In this document: positions 9,582 to 16,721 of the stretch, piece by piece
How the letters are laid out: every line of letters starts with the position of its first letter
Numbering within the stretch: position 1 is the first letter of the stretch
Position numbers and translations under genes: made by a program
Origin: Actinomycetes bacterium
Lineage (GTDB): Bacteria; Actinomycetota; Acidimicrobiia; Acidimicrobiales; RAAP-2
Length of the DNA: 22,665 nt
Direction of reading: 5' to 3'
NCBI GenBank assembly: GCA_021795095.1
Contig: JAJYPU010000016.1
Location: 1-22,665, forward strand
The notes under the pieces: model-generated
What the model was told of the DNA's origin: nothing
What the model saw: only the letters and a program-made list of their open reading frames with translations
Database searches by the model: none

Positions 9582-10100
9582 CTACCTGGCGTCGTCGCGC
9601 GACCGTTGGTCACCCGATGCGGTGTCAGCCGCGTCACTCGTTCCGGCGAGGCTCGAGCGAAGCAGGTTCAGCCCAACGAGTAGGAGCACGACCACGCCGA
9701 CACCGACCCCGACTGAGATCAGGGTGTTGGAGAAGTCGCGTTCGCTCAAGCGGCCGCCGATGGTGAGGTGCGCCGAGGCGCTGAGGATGTCCCGCACGCC
9801 CGCGAGCACGCCGATCTCGAGGAACGGGCGCACCGGGAACGAGGCGGAGCGGAGCCTCCCGAAGACCGTGTGGGCGATGTCGAGCAGGATGACCACGACG
9901 AGGATGCCATCGATCGCGTTGATCACCACGCCGGCGAAAGACCCCTGGTGGCGCAGGAACTCCACGACGGTATGGACGAGCACCACGCTCGCCACGAGCA
10001 GCAAGCTGGCCACGATCGCGTACTCGACGATGACGATGGCCCAGCGCAAGCACCGGTCGGGCAATGTCTCCTCGGCGTCGGCGTCGGGGAAGTTCCGCAT
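9582..10100 (-). CDS. PsiE-family (phosphate-starvation-inducible E) membrane protein
   Basis: The 172-residue membrane protein has four hydrophobic stretches: about residues 20-47, 57-79, a short one near 93-108 and 128-148. Between the second and fourth is RPFLEIGVLAGVRDILS, which matches the conserved E-x-G-x-L-x2-x-R-x2-L segment of the PsiE family (PF06146). The molecular role of that family is not established; the name comes from phosphate-starvation induction in E. coli. The C-terminus is polar (GTSDAADTASGDQRSRDDAR). Start ATG at 10100 is favoured because TAGGGT lies 7 bases before it, the leaderless layout. The longer frame upstream runs into the isochorismatase gene. It is last in a same-strand run after the SulP and isochorismatase genes. 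Confidence 0.7.
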   Translation of the reverse strand: MRNFPDADAEETLPDRCLRWAIVIVEYAIVASLLLVASVVLVHTVVEFLRHQGSFAGVVINAIDGILVVVILLDIAHTVFGRLRSASFPVRPFLEIGVLAGVRDILSASAHLTIGGRLSERDFSNTLISVGVGVGVVVLLLVGLNLLRSSLAGTSDAADTASGDQRSRDDAR

Positions 10101-10107
10101 CCCAGCG

Positions 10108-10113
10108 ACCCTA
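10108..10113 (-). promoter_or_regulatory. candidate leaderless -10 (TAGGGT) for the PsiE-family gene
   Basis: On the minus strand TAGGGT is followed by 7 bases and then the ATG at 10100. It lies in the 34-base gap after the isochorismatase stop, implying a separate promoter inside the run. Confidence 0.4.
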
Positions 10114-10134
10114 GCGGCCGAGCGGGTGTCTTCG

Positions 10135-10686
10135 CTAGGTCCAGCGCTCGAGAACGTCGTTCGAGGACACGACCGTGGCGAAGGTTCCGTCGAGCGCCGC
10201 GAGGAAGGCCGCGTGGACTTGGTCCGCCTCGACGCGTACGCCATTGAAGTTCTGGTCTCTCGTCGCGCACGCGTCGGCCGCGACCACACAGTCGAAACCT
10301 CGTTCACTCGCGGCGCGGGTCGTCGAGTCCACGCACATGTGCGTCATCATCCCGGCGATCACCACCTCTGTCGCCCCGATCGCCTCGAGGTGGTGAGCGA
10401 GGGTCGTGTCGACGAAGGCGTTCGGCCGGTGCTTCTCGATCACCACCTCACCCGAGGCCGGTTCGACTGCGGGGTGGATAAGCGCGCCCTCAGTGTCGGG
10501 TAGGAAGAAGGTTGCACCGGGTCGGTCTGCGACGTGTCGCACGTGCAGGACCGGATGTCCGAGCGCGCGACAGCGCGCCAGCAGCGCTGCGGCCCGGTCG
10601 GCCGCCGCTTCGGGCCCGGTCAGCGCCATGCGCCCACCCGGGAAGTAGTCGTTCTGGATGTCGATGAGCAGCAGCGCTGTGGTCAC
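10135..10686 (-). CDS. isochorismatase-family cysteine hydrolase
   Basis: The 183-residue enzyme belongs to the isochorismatase/nicotinamidase-like cysteine hydrolase superfamily, which cleaves C-N or ester bonds of small metabolites. The catalytic triad is visible: D9 in LLLIDIQNDY, K85 in VVIEKHRPNAF, and C118 in AGMMTHMCVDST. The cis-peptide Met-Thr motif and the C-terminal GTFATVVSSNDVL also fit the family. The substrate cannot be told from sequence; the lack of an ArCP domain argues against an EntB-type role. Start GTG at 10686 has TAGCGT 6 bases upstream and no Shine-Dalgarno. It lies 27 bases after the SulP stop. Confidence 0.88.
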   Translation of the reverse strand: MTTALLLIDIQNDYFPGGRMALTGPEAAADRAAALLARCRALGHPVLHVRHVADRPGATFFLPDTEGALIHPAVEPASGEVVIEKHRPNAFVDTTLAHHLEAIGATEVVIAGMMTHMCVDSTTRAASERGFDCVVAADACATRDQNFNGVRVEADQVHAAFLAALDGTFATVVSSNDVLERWT

Positions 10687-10692
10687 GGGATA

Positions 10693-10698
10693 ACGCTA
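10693..10698 (-). promoter_or_regulatory. candidate leaderless -10 (TAGCGT) for the isochorismatase-family gene
   Basis: On the minus strand TAGCGT is followed by 6 bases (TATCCC) and then GTG at 10686. It falls within the 27-base gap after the SulP stop codon. Confidence 0.45.
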
Positions 10699-10713
10699 GC
10701 GGCGCCACACTTG

Positions 10714-12417
10714 CTACTTGTCCATGGCGTGCGTCGCGGCCGCATCCACGCTGTCGAAGTGCTTGAGGCCACGAACCCGACGATCGACGGCGTTTGCCAG
10801 TTGGCGACGCACGGTGTCGTTCGCGCGCGCGACCAGCACCTCGAGGTCCTCAGCGTCGAGGTCGGCGACGATCTCGCTGAGCGCCTGCAGGCCGGTGTAG
10901 TCGATGTCGGACATCGCGACCGCGTCGAGCACGACGTGCTTGGTCGACGGGTTCTTCGCCAACAGCTCGTGGAGCTCACGGCGAAAGACCCCCGAATTGG
11001 CGAAGTACAGCGCCTCGTCGAAAAACACGGCGAGCACGTGGTCCACGTGCTCGACGTCGTGACGACCGAGCGGCTCCCAACTCGTGGTGCCCCGACGACG
11101 TCCGAGTTCGACCATGTGCGGGCGGGCCGAGCGCCACGTCCGCATGGCGATGGCGAGTCCCACCGCCACGGTGATGCCGAGTTCCACCCCGAGAACGATC
11201 ACCCCGAAGGCCGAGACGAGCGCCACGACGAACTCGGCGCGACTCGCGCGCCAGATGGCGCGGAACTGCTCGACCTTGATGAGCCGACCAGCGATGAAGA
11301 ACAGCACACCGGCCAGTACGGCCATCGGGATCTGATGGGCGTAGGCGGCGAGGGGTGAGAGCGCGAGCGCGACGATCGCGGCAACCACGCCCGGTAGGCG
11401 CGTGCGCCCACCGGCGAGCTGGGTCACCGTGGTGCGCGGCGGGCTTGCGTCGACCGGGAATGTCCCGAGCAGCCCCGCCGCGATGTTGGCGACGCCCACA
11501 CCGAGGAAATCGCGACTGAGGTCTTCGGCGACGCCGATCTCATCGGCCGAGACCCGCGAGGTCATCGCACTCTGGGAGATGATGACGATGGCGAGGGTGA
11601 TCGAGGTCGCCACCACGACGCCCCACTGGTGGACCGAGAGCCAACGCAGTCGCCACGAGGGCACGCCGACGATCACTGTGCCGAGCTCGAGGACCCCGTG
11701 GTGGTTCAGTGACAGCACCGCGGTCAAGACGGTCGCCACCACCACGGCGAGCAGCGCCATCGGCCAACGGGGGTTGATCCACTCACCGATCACCATCAGG
11801 ACGACGGTGCCGAGCGCGAGCGCGAGCGGCCAGCCCTGGACGTGGGCGAGCTCGCCGGCGACGGCCTGCAGACGCGCGCCGACCGTCTCACCGCCGCCGA
11901 GGACGCCGAGTGCTTTGGGCATCTGGTGCACGATGATGATGACCCCGATACCGGCCATGAAGCCGGTGATGATGGGCGCCGAGAGGAAGTCCGCCATCCA
12001 GCCGAGGCGCAATAGTCCCACGCCCGCGACGAACAGGCCGGTCACGACCGCCGTCGCCGCGACGAGGGTGAGGTACTGTGCCGATCCGGTGACCGCGAGG
12101 TGCGCGATCGCCACAGCGAAGAGTGGCGCGATGGTGGAGTCGGCACCCACTGAGACGATCGGGTTCGAGCCGACGAGCGTGAAGGCGAGTGTGGCCGCGA
12201 TGAAGGCGATCATCGCGAGGAAGGCGGGCACGCCCGCGAGCTGTGACGTCGCGAGTTGCTCGGGGATCGCAATGGCGAGCAACGTGATCCCCGCGAGGGC
12301 TTCGCGCGGCGCGCTGACGCGCGTCACACCGCGAAAGAGGTCTCCGAGACCGTACGTGGCGACGCGCCGCGCAACCGGCGTGCGCGGCGCGGGGTGACGC
12401 TTGGATTCGTGACCCAC
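10714..12417 (-). CDS. SulP-family anion transporter with C-terminal STAS domain
   Basis: The 567-residue integral membrane protein is of the SulP/SLC26 family, whose bacterial members move sulfate, bicarbonate or dicarboxylates. The N-terminal sulfate-transporter domain has many hydrophobic spans (from LAGITLLAIAIPEQLATSQLAGVPAFL through FFIAGRLIKVEQFRAIW). Conserved segments include VGSNPIVSVGADS and VANIAAGLLGTFPVDASPPRT. A cytoplasmic STAS domain begins at about residue 454, with the usual MSDIDYTGLQAL motif. The substrate is not readable; the context gives no sulfate-assimilation genes. Start GTG at 12417 has TAGGGT exactly 6 bases upstream. It heads a same-strand series with the isochorismatase and PsiE-family genes. 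Confidence 0.92.
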   Translation of the reverse strand: MGHESKRHPAPRTPVARRVATYGLGDLFRGVTRVSAPREALAGITLLAIAIPEQLATSQLAGVPAFLAMIAFIAATLAFTLVGSNPIVSVGADSTIAPLFAVAIAHLAVTGSAQYLTLVAATAVVTGLFVAGVGLLRLGWMADFLSAPIITGFMAGIGVIIIVHQMPKALGVLGGGETVGARLQAVAGELAHVQGWPLALALGTVVLMVIGEWINPRWPMALLAVVVATVLTAVLSLNHHGVLELGTVIVGVPSWRLRWLSVHQWGVVVATSITLAIVIISQSAMTSRVSADEIGVAEDLSRDFLGVGVANIAAGLLGTFPVDASPPRTTVTQLAGGRTRLPGVVAAIVALALSPLAAYAHQIPMAVLAGVLFFIAGRLIKVEQFRAIWRASRAEFVVALVSAFGVIVLGVELGITVAVGLAIAMRTWRSARPHMVELGRRRGTTSWEPLGRHDVEHVDHVLAVFFDEALYFANSGVFRRELHELLAKNPSTKHVVLDAVAMSDIDYTGLQALSEIVADLDAEDLEVLVARANDTVRRQLANAVDRRVRGLKHFDSVDAAATHAMDK

Positions 12418-12423
12418 GACGTC

Positions 12424-12429
12424 ACCCTA
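12424..12429 (-). promoter_or_regulatory. candidate leaderless -10 (TAGGGT) for the SulP gene
   Basis: On the minus strand TAGGGT is followed by GACGTC and then the GTG at 12417. Five of its six bases also form the base of the large hairpin at 12425-12468, so this promoter and that terminator overlap. Confidence 0.5.
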
Positions 12430-12468
12430 GGCCCGGTGTCCGACCGAGGTCGGAAACCGGGCCTAGGG
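12425..12468. terminator. two-part perfect hairpin between the DUF5666-like gene and SulP
   Basis: Outer arms of 13 bp (12425-12437 with 12456-12468, CCCTAGGCCCGGT type) enclose one G/A mismatch and an inner 7-bp stem (12439-12445 with 12448-12454). It starts 7 bases downstream of the stop codon of the secreted repeat protein on the minus strand, where a terminator is expected. No T-run follows. Its base lies on the SulP -10. Confidence 0.7.
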
Positions 12469-12474
12469 ACTAAG

Positions 12475-14001
12475 TCAGTCGTTCGGCGCGATGCTCACCA
12501 AGGTGAGAACGTTGTTCGACATCGTGGCCGCCACGGAGACGTGCACGCCAGTGGTGTACCCCTGCAAGGACGTGGCGTCAAAGCCTGTCGGAACGGTGAT
12601 CACGATTGGGGACGCGCCGTCGCCCGGCAGGATAGTCAGTAGGCCACCGAGGTAGCTGACGAAAGTTCCGTCGATGTGCACCATGCCGGTCTGGCCACCC
12701 TGGTCGCCCTCGGGCTGCTGGACTCGGAAGCTCACCAACGTGAGTTCGCCGTTGACGAACATGCCCCTCGCGTGGACCTTCGCACCGGAGGAGATGCTCG
12801 ACACGTCAATGGTTGTCGGAACCACGAAACTCACCGTCGCACCGTCGCCGGTCAGGACGACGAGTGTGCCCGTTGTGTTAAGGGTCGCGTTTGATGTTGA
12901 GACGGAGAGCACGCGACCCTCGGTCTCGGTGGTCATCGAGCCCCCGCCCTCGGACTGCTGAAGGCGGACCGAGACCACGGTCAGCGTGGTTCCCGACACC
13001 GTTGCGGTCACGTGGACGCGTGATCCGACCTGGAGGGAGGGCACCATTACGGTTGTCGGCACCACGAAGTTCATCGCCGCCGCGCCATCACCGGGCTGGA
13101 CCGTGAGGGTTCCCGCGACGGGTGGTGTCGCTGACGAGTTAGCTGCGGTGAACGAAGTGACGAGACCCTCGGCCTGGATGTAGCCCGCACCATTCTGGTC
13201 CATGGACACACCGTCGTTGGACTGGGTCGCGGCGATGCTGTCGTCAGTGATCGTCACGAGTGTAAAGGTCCCGTTCGCGTAGGACGTGAGTAACTCCACC
13301 TGGTCGTTGGCCTGGACCGTTGGCGGGATGACGATCGACGACGGGATCGTCACCGTGGTCGTGGCACCGTCTTCGACGTTGATCACGAGCGAGGTCGCTG
13401 AGATGCTGGCGAGCGTTCCCTCGAGACCGATGAATCCGCTCTGACCGGTCTCGGTGATCGACGTCGCGTCGAGTCCCGTTGGCTTGACGATCACGCCCAC
13501 GCGGACGTCGGTGCCGACGCCGAGCGACGAGCCCGACGCGTGGCTCTGGCGACCCTTGTTGCCCTTACTCGCAACGGTCGCGACCGCGCTACCTCGGTCG
13601 ACCGAGAACGTACTGCCACCCGCTGAGAGCACGAGCTGGGTCGCCGCGGTGCTCACGACGGTGCCATGGAGCGTCGCGCGATCGACGCGGCCCTGTGCGT
13701 GCGTGGACAGTGCCTTGAACGTACCGTCGGCGAGACGTGAAGCGCGCACGGTCATCCGGGTGCCGAGTGCGACCTTCGCGACGGCGCCCGCCGTCTGGAA
13801 GCGCACGGTGTCCATCGCATTGCCCGCGGCGAGCACGAGCGTGTGCCGAGCGGTGTTAGTCGCGACGACGGTGCCGCGCACGGTGGTCGCCGTCGTTGCT
13901 CTACTAGCGCTCGCGGCGAGCGGCGCCAGGGGGATCGTCAGTGCCAGAGCGGCCGCAAGGCTCGCCGCCCGGGCCACTGGCTTGTGGTACTTGGTTGCCA
14001 T
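12475..14001 (-). CDS. secreted repeat protein, DUF5666-like
   Basis: The 508-residue exported protein has unknown function. The N-terminus is a Sec signal peptide (basic MATKYHKPVARA, hydrophobic core LAAALALTIPLAPLA, small residues ASASRA near 30-34). The rest is about six degenerate beta-rich units of 60-80 residues. Each begins like GTVV(S/A)T or EGRVLSVS, has a TLVV...GDGA core and a VPTTI-type strand, and ends TLTVVSVR or TLVSIAPND. This pattern resembles DUF5666 domains. There are few charges, no Cys, no catalytic motif and no LPXTG anchor, so a structural or cell-surface role is plausible but unproven. Start ATG at 14001 has GGAGA 8 bases upstream. It is monocistronic, bounded by a strong hairpin. 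Confidence 0.8.
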   Translation of the reverse strand: MATKYHKPVARAASLAAALALTIPLAPLAASASRATTATTVRGTVVATNTARHTLVLAAGNAMDTVRFQTAGAVAKVALGTRMTVRASRLADGTFKALSTHAQGRVDRATLHGTVVSTAATQLVLSAGGSTFSVDRGSAVATVASKGNKGRQSHASGSSLGVGTDVRVGVIVKPTGLDATSITETGQSGFIGLEGTLASISATSLVINVEDGATTTVTIPSSIVIPPTVQANDQVELLTSYANGTFTLVTITDDSIAATQSNDGVSMDQNGAGYIQAEGLVTSFTAANSSATPPVAGTLTVQPGDGAAAMNFVVPTTVMVPSLQVGSRVHVTATVSGTTLTVVSVRLQQSEGGGSMTTETEGRVLSVSTSNATLNTTGTLVVLTGDGATVSFVVPTTIDVSSISSGAKVHARGMFVNGELTLVSFRVQQPEGDQGGQTGMVHIDGTFVSYLGGLLTILPGDGASPIVITVPTGFDATSLQGYTTGVHVSVAATMSNNVLTLVSIAPND

Positions 14002-14103
14002 AGTCGGTTCTCCATTCGAGTCTGCGCCAGTCGGCGACAGACGAATCGTACGGAGACAATCTCAACCGCTCCCGTGAGAAGCCTGTGAGTTCGATGTGAA
14101 TCG

Positions 14104-14841
14104 TTAGGCCGTGGTGACGACCTTGAAGCTCTCGGCCAGGCGCTTCTTGCCGAGCCCGAACCGCTTGGCCGTGGTGCGAGCCCACTGGCGCACCATCACC
14201 TCGAGATCGTCACGGTCGCCGACCTGGGAGACGTGGCGGCCCAGCGCGGCGATCTTGCGAGTAAAGGTCTTGGTGATGTCGACGGTCAACGTCGGGTCGA
14301 CCGAGCTCGCGAGCCAGACCGTGGTCACCGCGTGGGGCTCGAGGCCCTCGGCGAGCAACTCGGGGAAAGCGTGGGGGTTACGAGCGTCGGGATAGACCGC
14401 GCGCAACGTGGCCTCGCCGGCGGCGAGGTGGTCGGGATGGGACGCGAAGATCCGCTCGTAGTTGCGCTCGGGACTCTGGCAGATCACCAGGTCCGGTCTT
14501 GTCTGGCGGATCACCCGTGCGATGGCCTTACGAAGTTCGAGGGTCACCTCGACCCGTCCGTCACCGAAACGAAGGAACGTGAGGTCACTCACGCCGAGCT
14601 CCTGGGCGGCAGCGCGCTGCTCGGCCTCTCGAGTCACGGCTCGCTCCTCAGGCGTCGAGCGCGACGAGTCGCCCCCGGCGTCACCGGAGGTCACGAGGCA
14701 GTAGGAGACGTCCACGCCGTCACGGGTGAGCCGCGCGACGGTGCCACCCGACCCGAAGTCGACGTCGTCGGGGTGCGCCATCACGACGAGTGCGCGCTTG
14801 ATGCGAGGGTCCTTCTTGTAGCGGTCGATGTTCGACTTCAC
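14104..14841 (-). CDS. PIG-L family zinc-dependent deacetylase
   Basis: The 245-residue enzyme is of the LmbE/PIG-L family, which removes N-acetyl groups from amino sugars (as in mycothiol, GPI or antibiotic biosynthesis). The zinc site is visible as AHPDD at 22-26 (H23, D26), with SHPDH at 134-138 supplying the second His. VTSGDAGGD, RFGDGRVE and DLVICQSPERNYERIFASHPDH are typical. The start is GTG at 14841, overlapping the helicase stop as GTGA, with GGAGGA 9 bases upstream. An earlier in-frame GTG exists but has no support. It is translationally coupled to the DEAD-box helicase, an unexpected partner. It lacks obvious MshB features beyond the family core, so the substrate is open. Confidence 0.9.
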   Translation of the reverse strand: MKSNIDRYKKDPRIKRALVVMAHPDDVDFGSGGTVARLTRDGVDVSYCLVTSGDAGGDSSRSTPEERAVTREAEQRAAAQELGVSDLTFLRFGDGRVEVTLELRKAIARVIRQTRPDLVICQSPERNYERIFASHPDHLAAGEATLRAVYPDARNPHAFPELLAEGLEPHAVTTVWLASSVDPTLTVDITKTFTRKIAALGRHVSQVGDRDDLEVMVRQWARTTAKRFGLGKKRLAESFKVVTTA

Positions 14842-16076
14842 AGAACGGATTCCTCCATCGTCGGCTCCCACGCGGCCAAGTCGGTGAGGTGGGGATTGTT
14901 CGAGAACACTTCGACGATCGGACGCTTTAAGGCGAGGCGGCGCATGATCACCTGAGCCTCGATGATCTGGTTCCAGAGCAGGAGGGACACGACGACGCCC
15001 GTCGAACCGGCGCGCGCGGTGCGCCCGGAGCGGTGCAGGTAGGCCTTGTGGTCCTCTGGCGGGTCGTAGTGCATCACGCAGTCCACCGCGTCGATGTGCA
15101 GACCGCGCGCGGCCACGTCGGTCGCGACGAGGACCGGAAGCTTGTCCGCGCTGAAGTCCGCCAGCGCCTTCTCGCGCTGGCTCTGGCGAAGGTCACCGTG
15201 GATCGCGGCGGCGCGTACGCCCTCCTTCTCGAGCTGCTCGACCAGACGGTCGGCGCCGCGCTTGGTCCGACAGAAGATGATTGTCTTGTCAAAGGACCGA
15301 CAGATCGTCGCGGCGACCTTGATGCGGTCCATCTGGTGCACGTTCAAGAAGTGGTGGGCCATCTGGGCGACCGTCTGGGTGTCGCTTACGACCTCGTGGA
15401 AGACCGGGTCGGTGAGGTAGCGCTTCACCAGTCGGTCGATCGCGCCGTCGAGGGTCGCCGAGAACAGGAGGGTCTGGTGGGGACGGGTGGCGATGCGTCG
15501 CAGCACCCACTCGACCTGGGGCATGAAGCCCATGTCGGCCATCCGGTCGGCCTCGTCGAGCACGAGCACGTCGAGTCCTTCGACCTTCACCTCGCCGCGG
15601 TCGCCGAGGTCGATGAGTCGACCCGGCGTAGCGATGATCACGTCACTGCCCTTGCGCAGATTCTTCACCTGTCGCTCGATGTCCGCGCCGCCGTAGACGG
15701 CGGTGACGGCAAGCCCGAGGGCGGCGCCGAGCGGCTCGAGGACTTCGTGGACCTGCACGGCGAGCTCCCGGGTCGGCAGCAGGACGAGTCCACGGGGCCG
15801 CGCCGGACCTGAGCCGGTGGGACCCGGCGTCGCAACGATGCGTTGGAGCATCGGCAGTCCGAAGCCCAGGGTCTTGCCCGAGCCGGTCTTGGCCTTGCCA
15901 CAGACGTCTCGACCAGCGAGCGCGTCGTGGATGGTCAGTGCCTGGATCGGGAAGGCGGTGGTGATGCCCTGGCTGGAGAGGACCTCTACGAGACGGGCGT
16001 CAACCTGAAGCTCGGCAAAAGTCTTATTGGTGGCGTATGAGTCGGTCGATACCGACTCATCGGTTTGGCTACTCAC
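14838..16076 (-). CDS. DEAD-box ATP-dependent RNA helicase
   Basis: The protein unwinds RNA duplexes using ATP; bacterial homologues act in ribosome assembly, mRNA decay or cold response. The 412-residue protein has the full motif set: Q motif (TFAELQVDARL, FPIQ), Walker A AKTGSGKT (62-69), PTRELAVQV, ATPGR, LVLDEADRMADMGF (DEAD at 174-177) and LFSATLD. In domain 2 come IIFCRTKRGADRL, LVATDVAARGLHIDAVDCVMHYDPPED and HRSGRTARAG. It lacks a long basic C-terminal extension, so it is a minimal form. The start is uncertain: GTG at 16076 gives a usual N-terminus but has a poor ribosome site, and a TTG at 16142 with GGAG 8 bases upstream would add 22 residues. A 10-bp hairpin lies in the first codons. 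Confidence 0.93.
   Translation of the reverse strand: MSSQTDESVSTDSYATNKTFAELQVDARLVEVLSSQGITTAFPIQALTIHDALAGRDVCGKAKTGSGKTLGFGLPMLQRIVATPGPTGSGPARPRGLVLLPTRELAVQVHEVLEPLGAALGLAVTAVYGGADIERQVKNLRKGSDVIIATPGRLIDLGDRGEVKVEGLDVLVLDEADRMADMGFMPQVEWVLRRIATRPHQTLLFSATLDGAIDRLVKRYLTDPVFHEVVSDTQTVAQMAHHFLNVHQMDRIKVAATICRSFDKTIIFCRTKRGADRLVEQLEKEGVRAAAIHGDLRQSQREKALADFSADKLPVLVATDVAARGLHIDAVDCVMHYDPPEDHKAYLHRSGRTARAGSTGVVVSLLLWNQIIEAQVIMRRLALKRPIVEVFSNNPHLTDLAAWEPTMEESVL
16037..16060 (-). promoter_or_regulatory. perfect 10-bp hairpin in the 5' coding region of the helicase mRNA
   Basis: Arms 16037-16046 and 16051-16060 are perfect complements with a 4-nt loop (CGAT on plus, ATCG on minus). The hairpin covers helicase codons 6-13 if translation starts at the GTG at 16076. 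If the TTG is used it lies deeper in the gene. It would form in the nascent mRNA 15 nt after the GTG and could slow initiation. Confidence 0.5.
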
Positions 16077-16159
16077 GGAACATCCGTTTTCTCGGCTGGA
16101 CCCGAAACCGGCGTTCGTAAGGAAAGGTGGGCCCGAGCTCAATCCTCGAGCTCCGCATC

Positions 16160-16166
16160 TAGTCTA
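16160..16166. promoter_or_regulatory. shared divergent -10 for the peroxiredoxin and helicase genes
   Basis: CTAGTCTAG at 16159-16167 is nearly symmetrical. It reads TAGTCT on the plus strand (16160-16165) and TAGACT on the minus strand (16166-16161). The plus copy predicts a 27-nt leader with a GGAGG ribosome site for the peroxiredoxin gene. The minus copy predicts a helicase message starting near 16154. Confidence 0.4.
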
Positions 16167-16198
16167 GGTCCGATTCCAACTGAACGTACGGAGGCGCC

Positions 16199-16660
16199 AT
16201 GAAACTCGAGATCGGTAGCCGCGCGCCGGCCTTCACCCTAAAAGACCAGTCGGGTGCACCGGTGCGCCTGGCGGACTTCGCGGGTCAGCGCGTCGTGCTC
16301 TACTTCTATCCGGCCGACGACACCCCCGGCTGCACCACCGAGGCCTGCCAGTTCAACGACGAGCTGGCGAGCTTCGTCGGGCTCGGGGCCATCGTGATCG
16401 GCGTCTCACCCGACGACGGCGCTTCGCACCAGCGATTCATCGACAAGTACGGCCTCAACTTCGTGCTGCTCTCGGACCCCGATCGCAAGGTCATGGCCAA
16501 GTACGGCGCCTACGGCGAGAAGAAGCTCTACGGCAAGACCGTGACCGGCGTGATCCGCTCGACCTTCGTGATCGGTCCGACGGGACGCATCGAGCACGTC
16601 TGGTACGGCGTGCGCGCGAACGGGCACGCGGCGAAGGTCCTCGCGTCGCTCAACGGATAG
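16199..16660 (+). CDS. bcp: thioredoxin-dependent peroxiredoxin, Bcp/PrxQ type
   Basis: The cytoplasmic thiol peroxidase reduces hydrogen peroxide and organic hydroperoxides using thioredoxin. The 153-residue protein is the normal Bcp length. The peroxidatic Cys is C45 in ADDTPGCTTEAC, and C50 five residues later is the resolving Cys of the alpha-2 type. The thioredoxin fold is shown by LYFYPADDT, VIGVSPDDGASHQRFIDKYGLNF, LLSDPDRKVMAKYGAYGEKK and IRSTFVIGPTGRIEHVWYGV. The start ATG at 16199 has GGAGG five to nine bases upstream. It is divergent from the DEAD-box helicase, and the two may share a promoter core. It converges on the secreted propeller-like gene 61 bases away. Confidence 0.95.
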   Translation: MKLEIGSRAPAFTLKDQSGAPVRLADFAGQRVVLYFYPADDTPGCTTEACQFNDELASFVGLGAIVIGVSPDDGASHQRFIDKYGLNFVLLSDPDRKVMAKYGAYGEKKLYGKTVTGVIRSTFVIGPTGRIEHVWYGVRANGHAAKVLASLNG

Positions 16661-16721
16661 GGGACGGTGCCGTCTCAACGGGTACCGGACCGGCAGACGA
16701 GTTCGGACCAGCCTTGCGGGG

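Noticed and set aside
14842..14871. Upstream GTG for the PIG-L deacetylase
   Set aside because: It lies within helicase codons and would move the ribosome site into the coding region. The GTG at 14841 has GGAGGA upstream and a stop-start overlap.
16663..16674. Short inverted repeat GACGG/CCGTC after the peroxiredoxin gene as a terminator
   Set aside because: Five-bp arms with a 2-base centre and no T-run are common by chance in DNA this rich in G and C.
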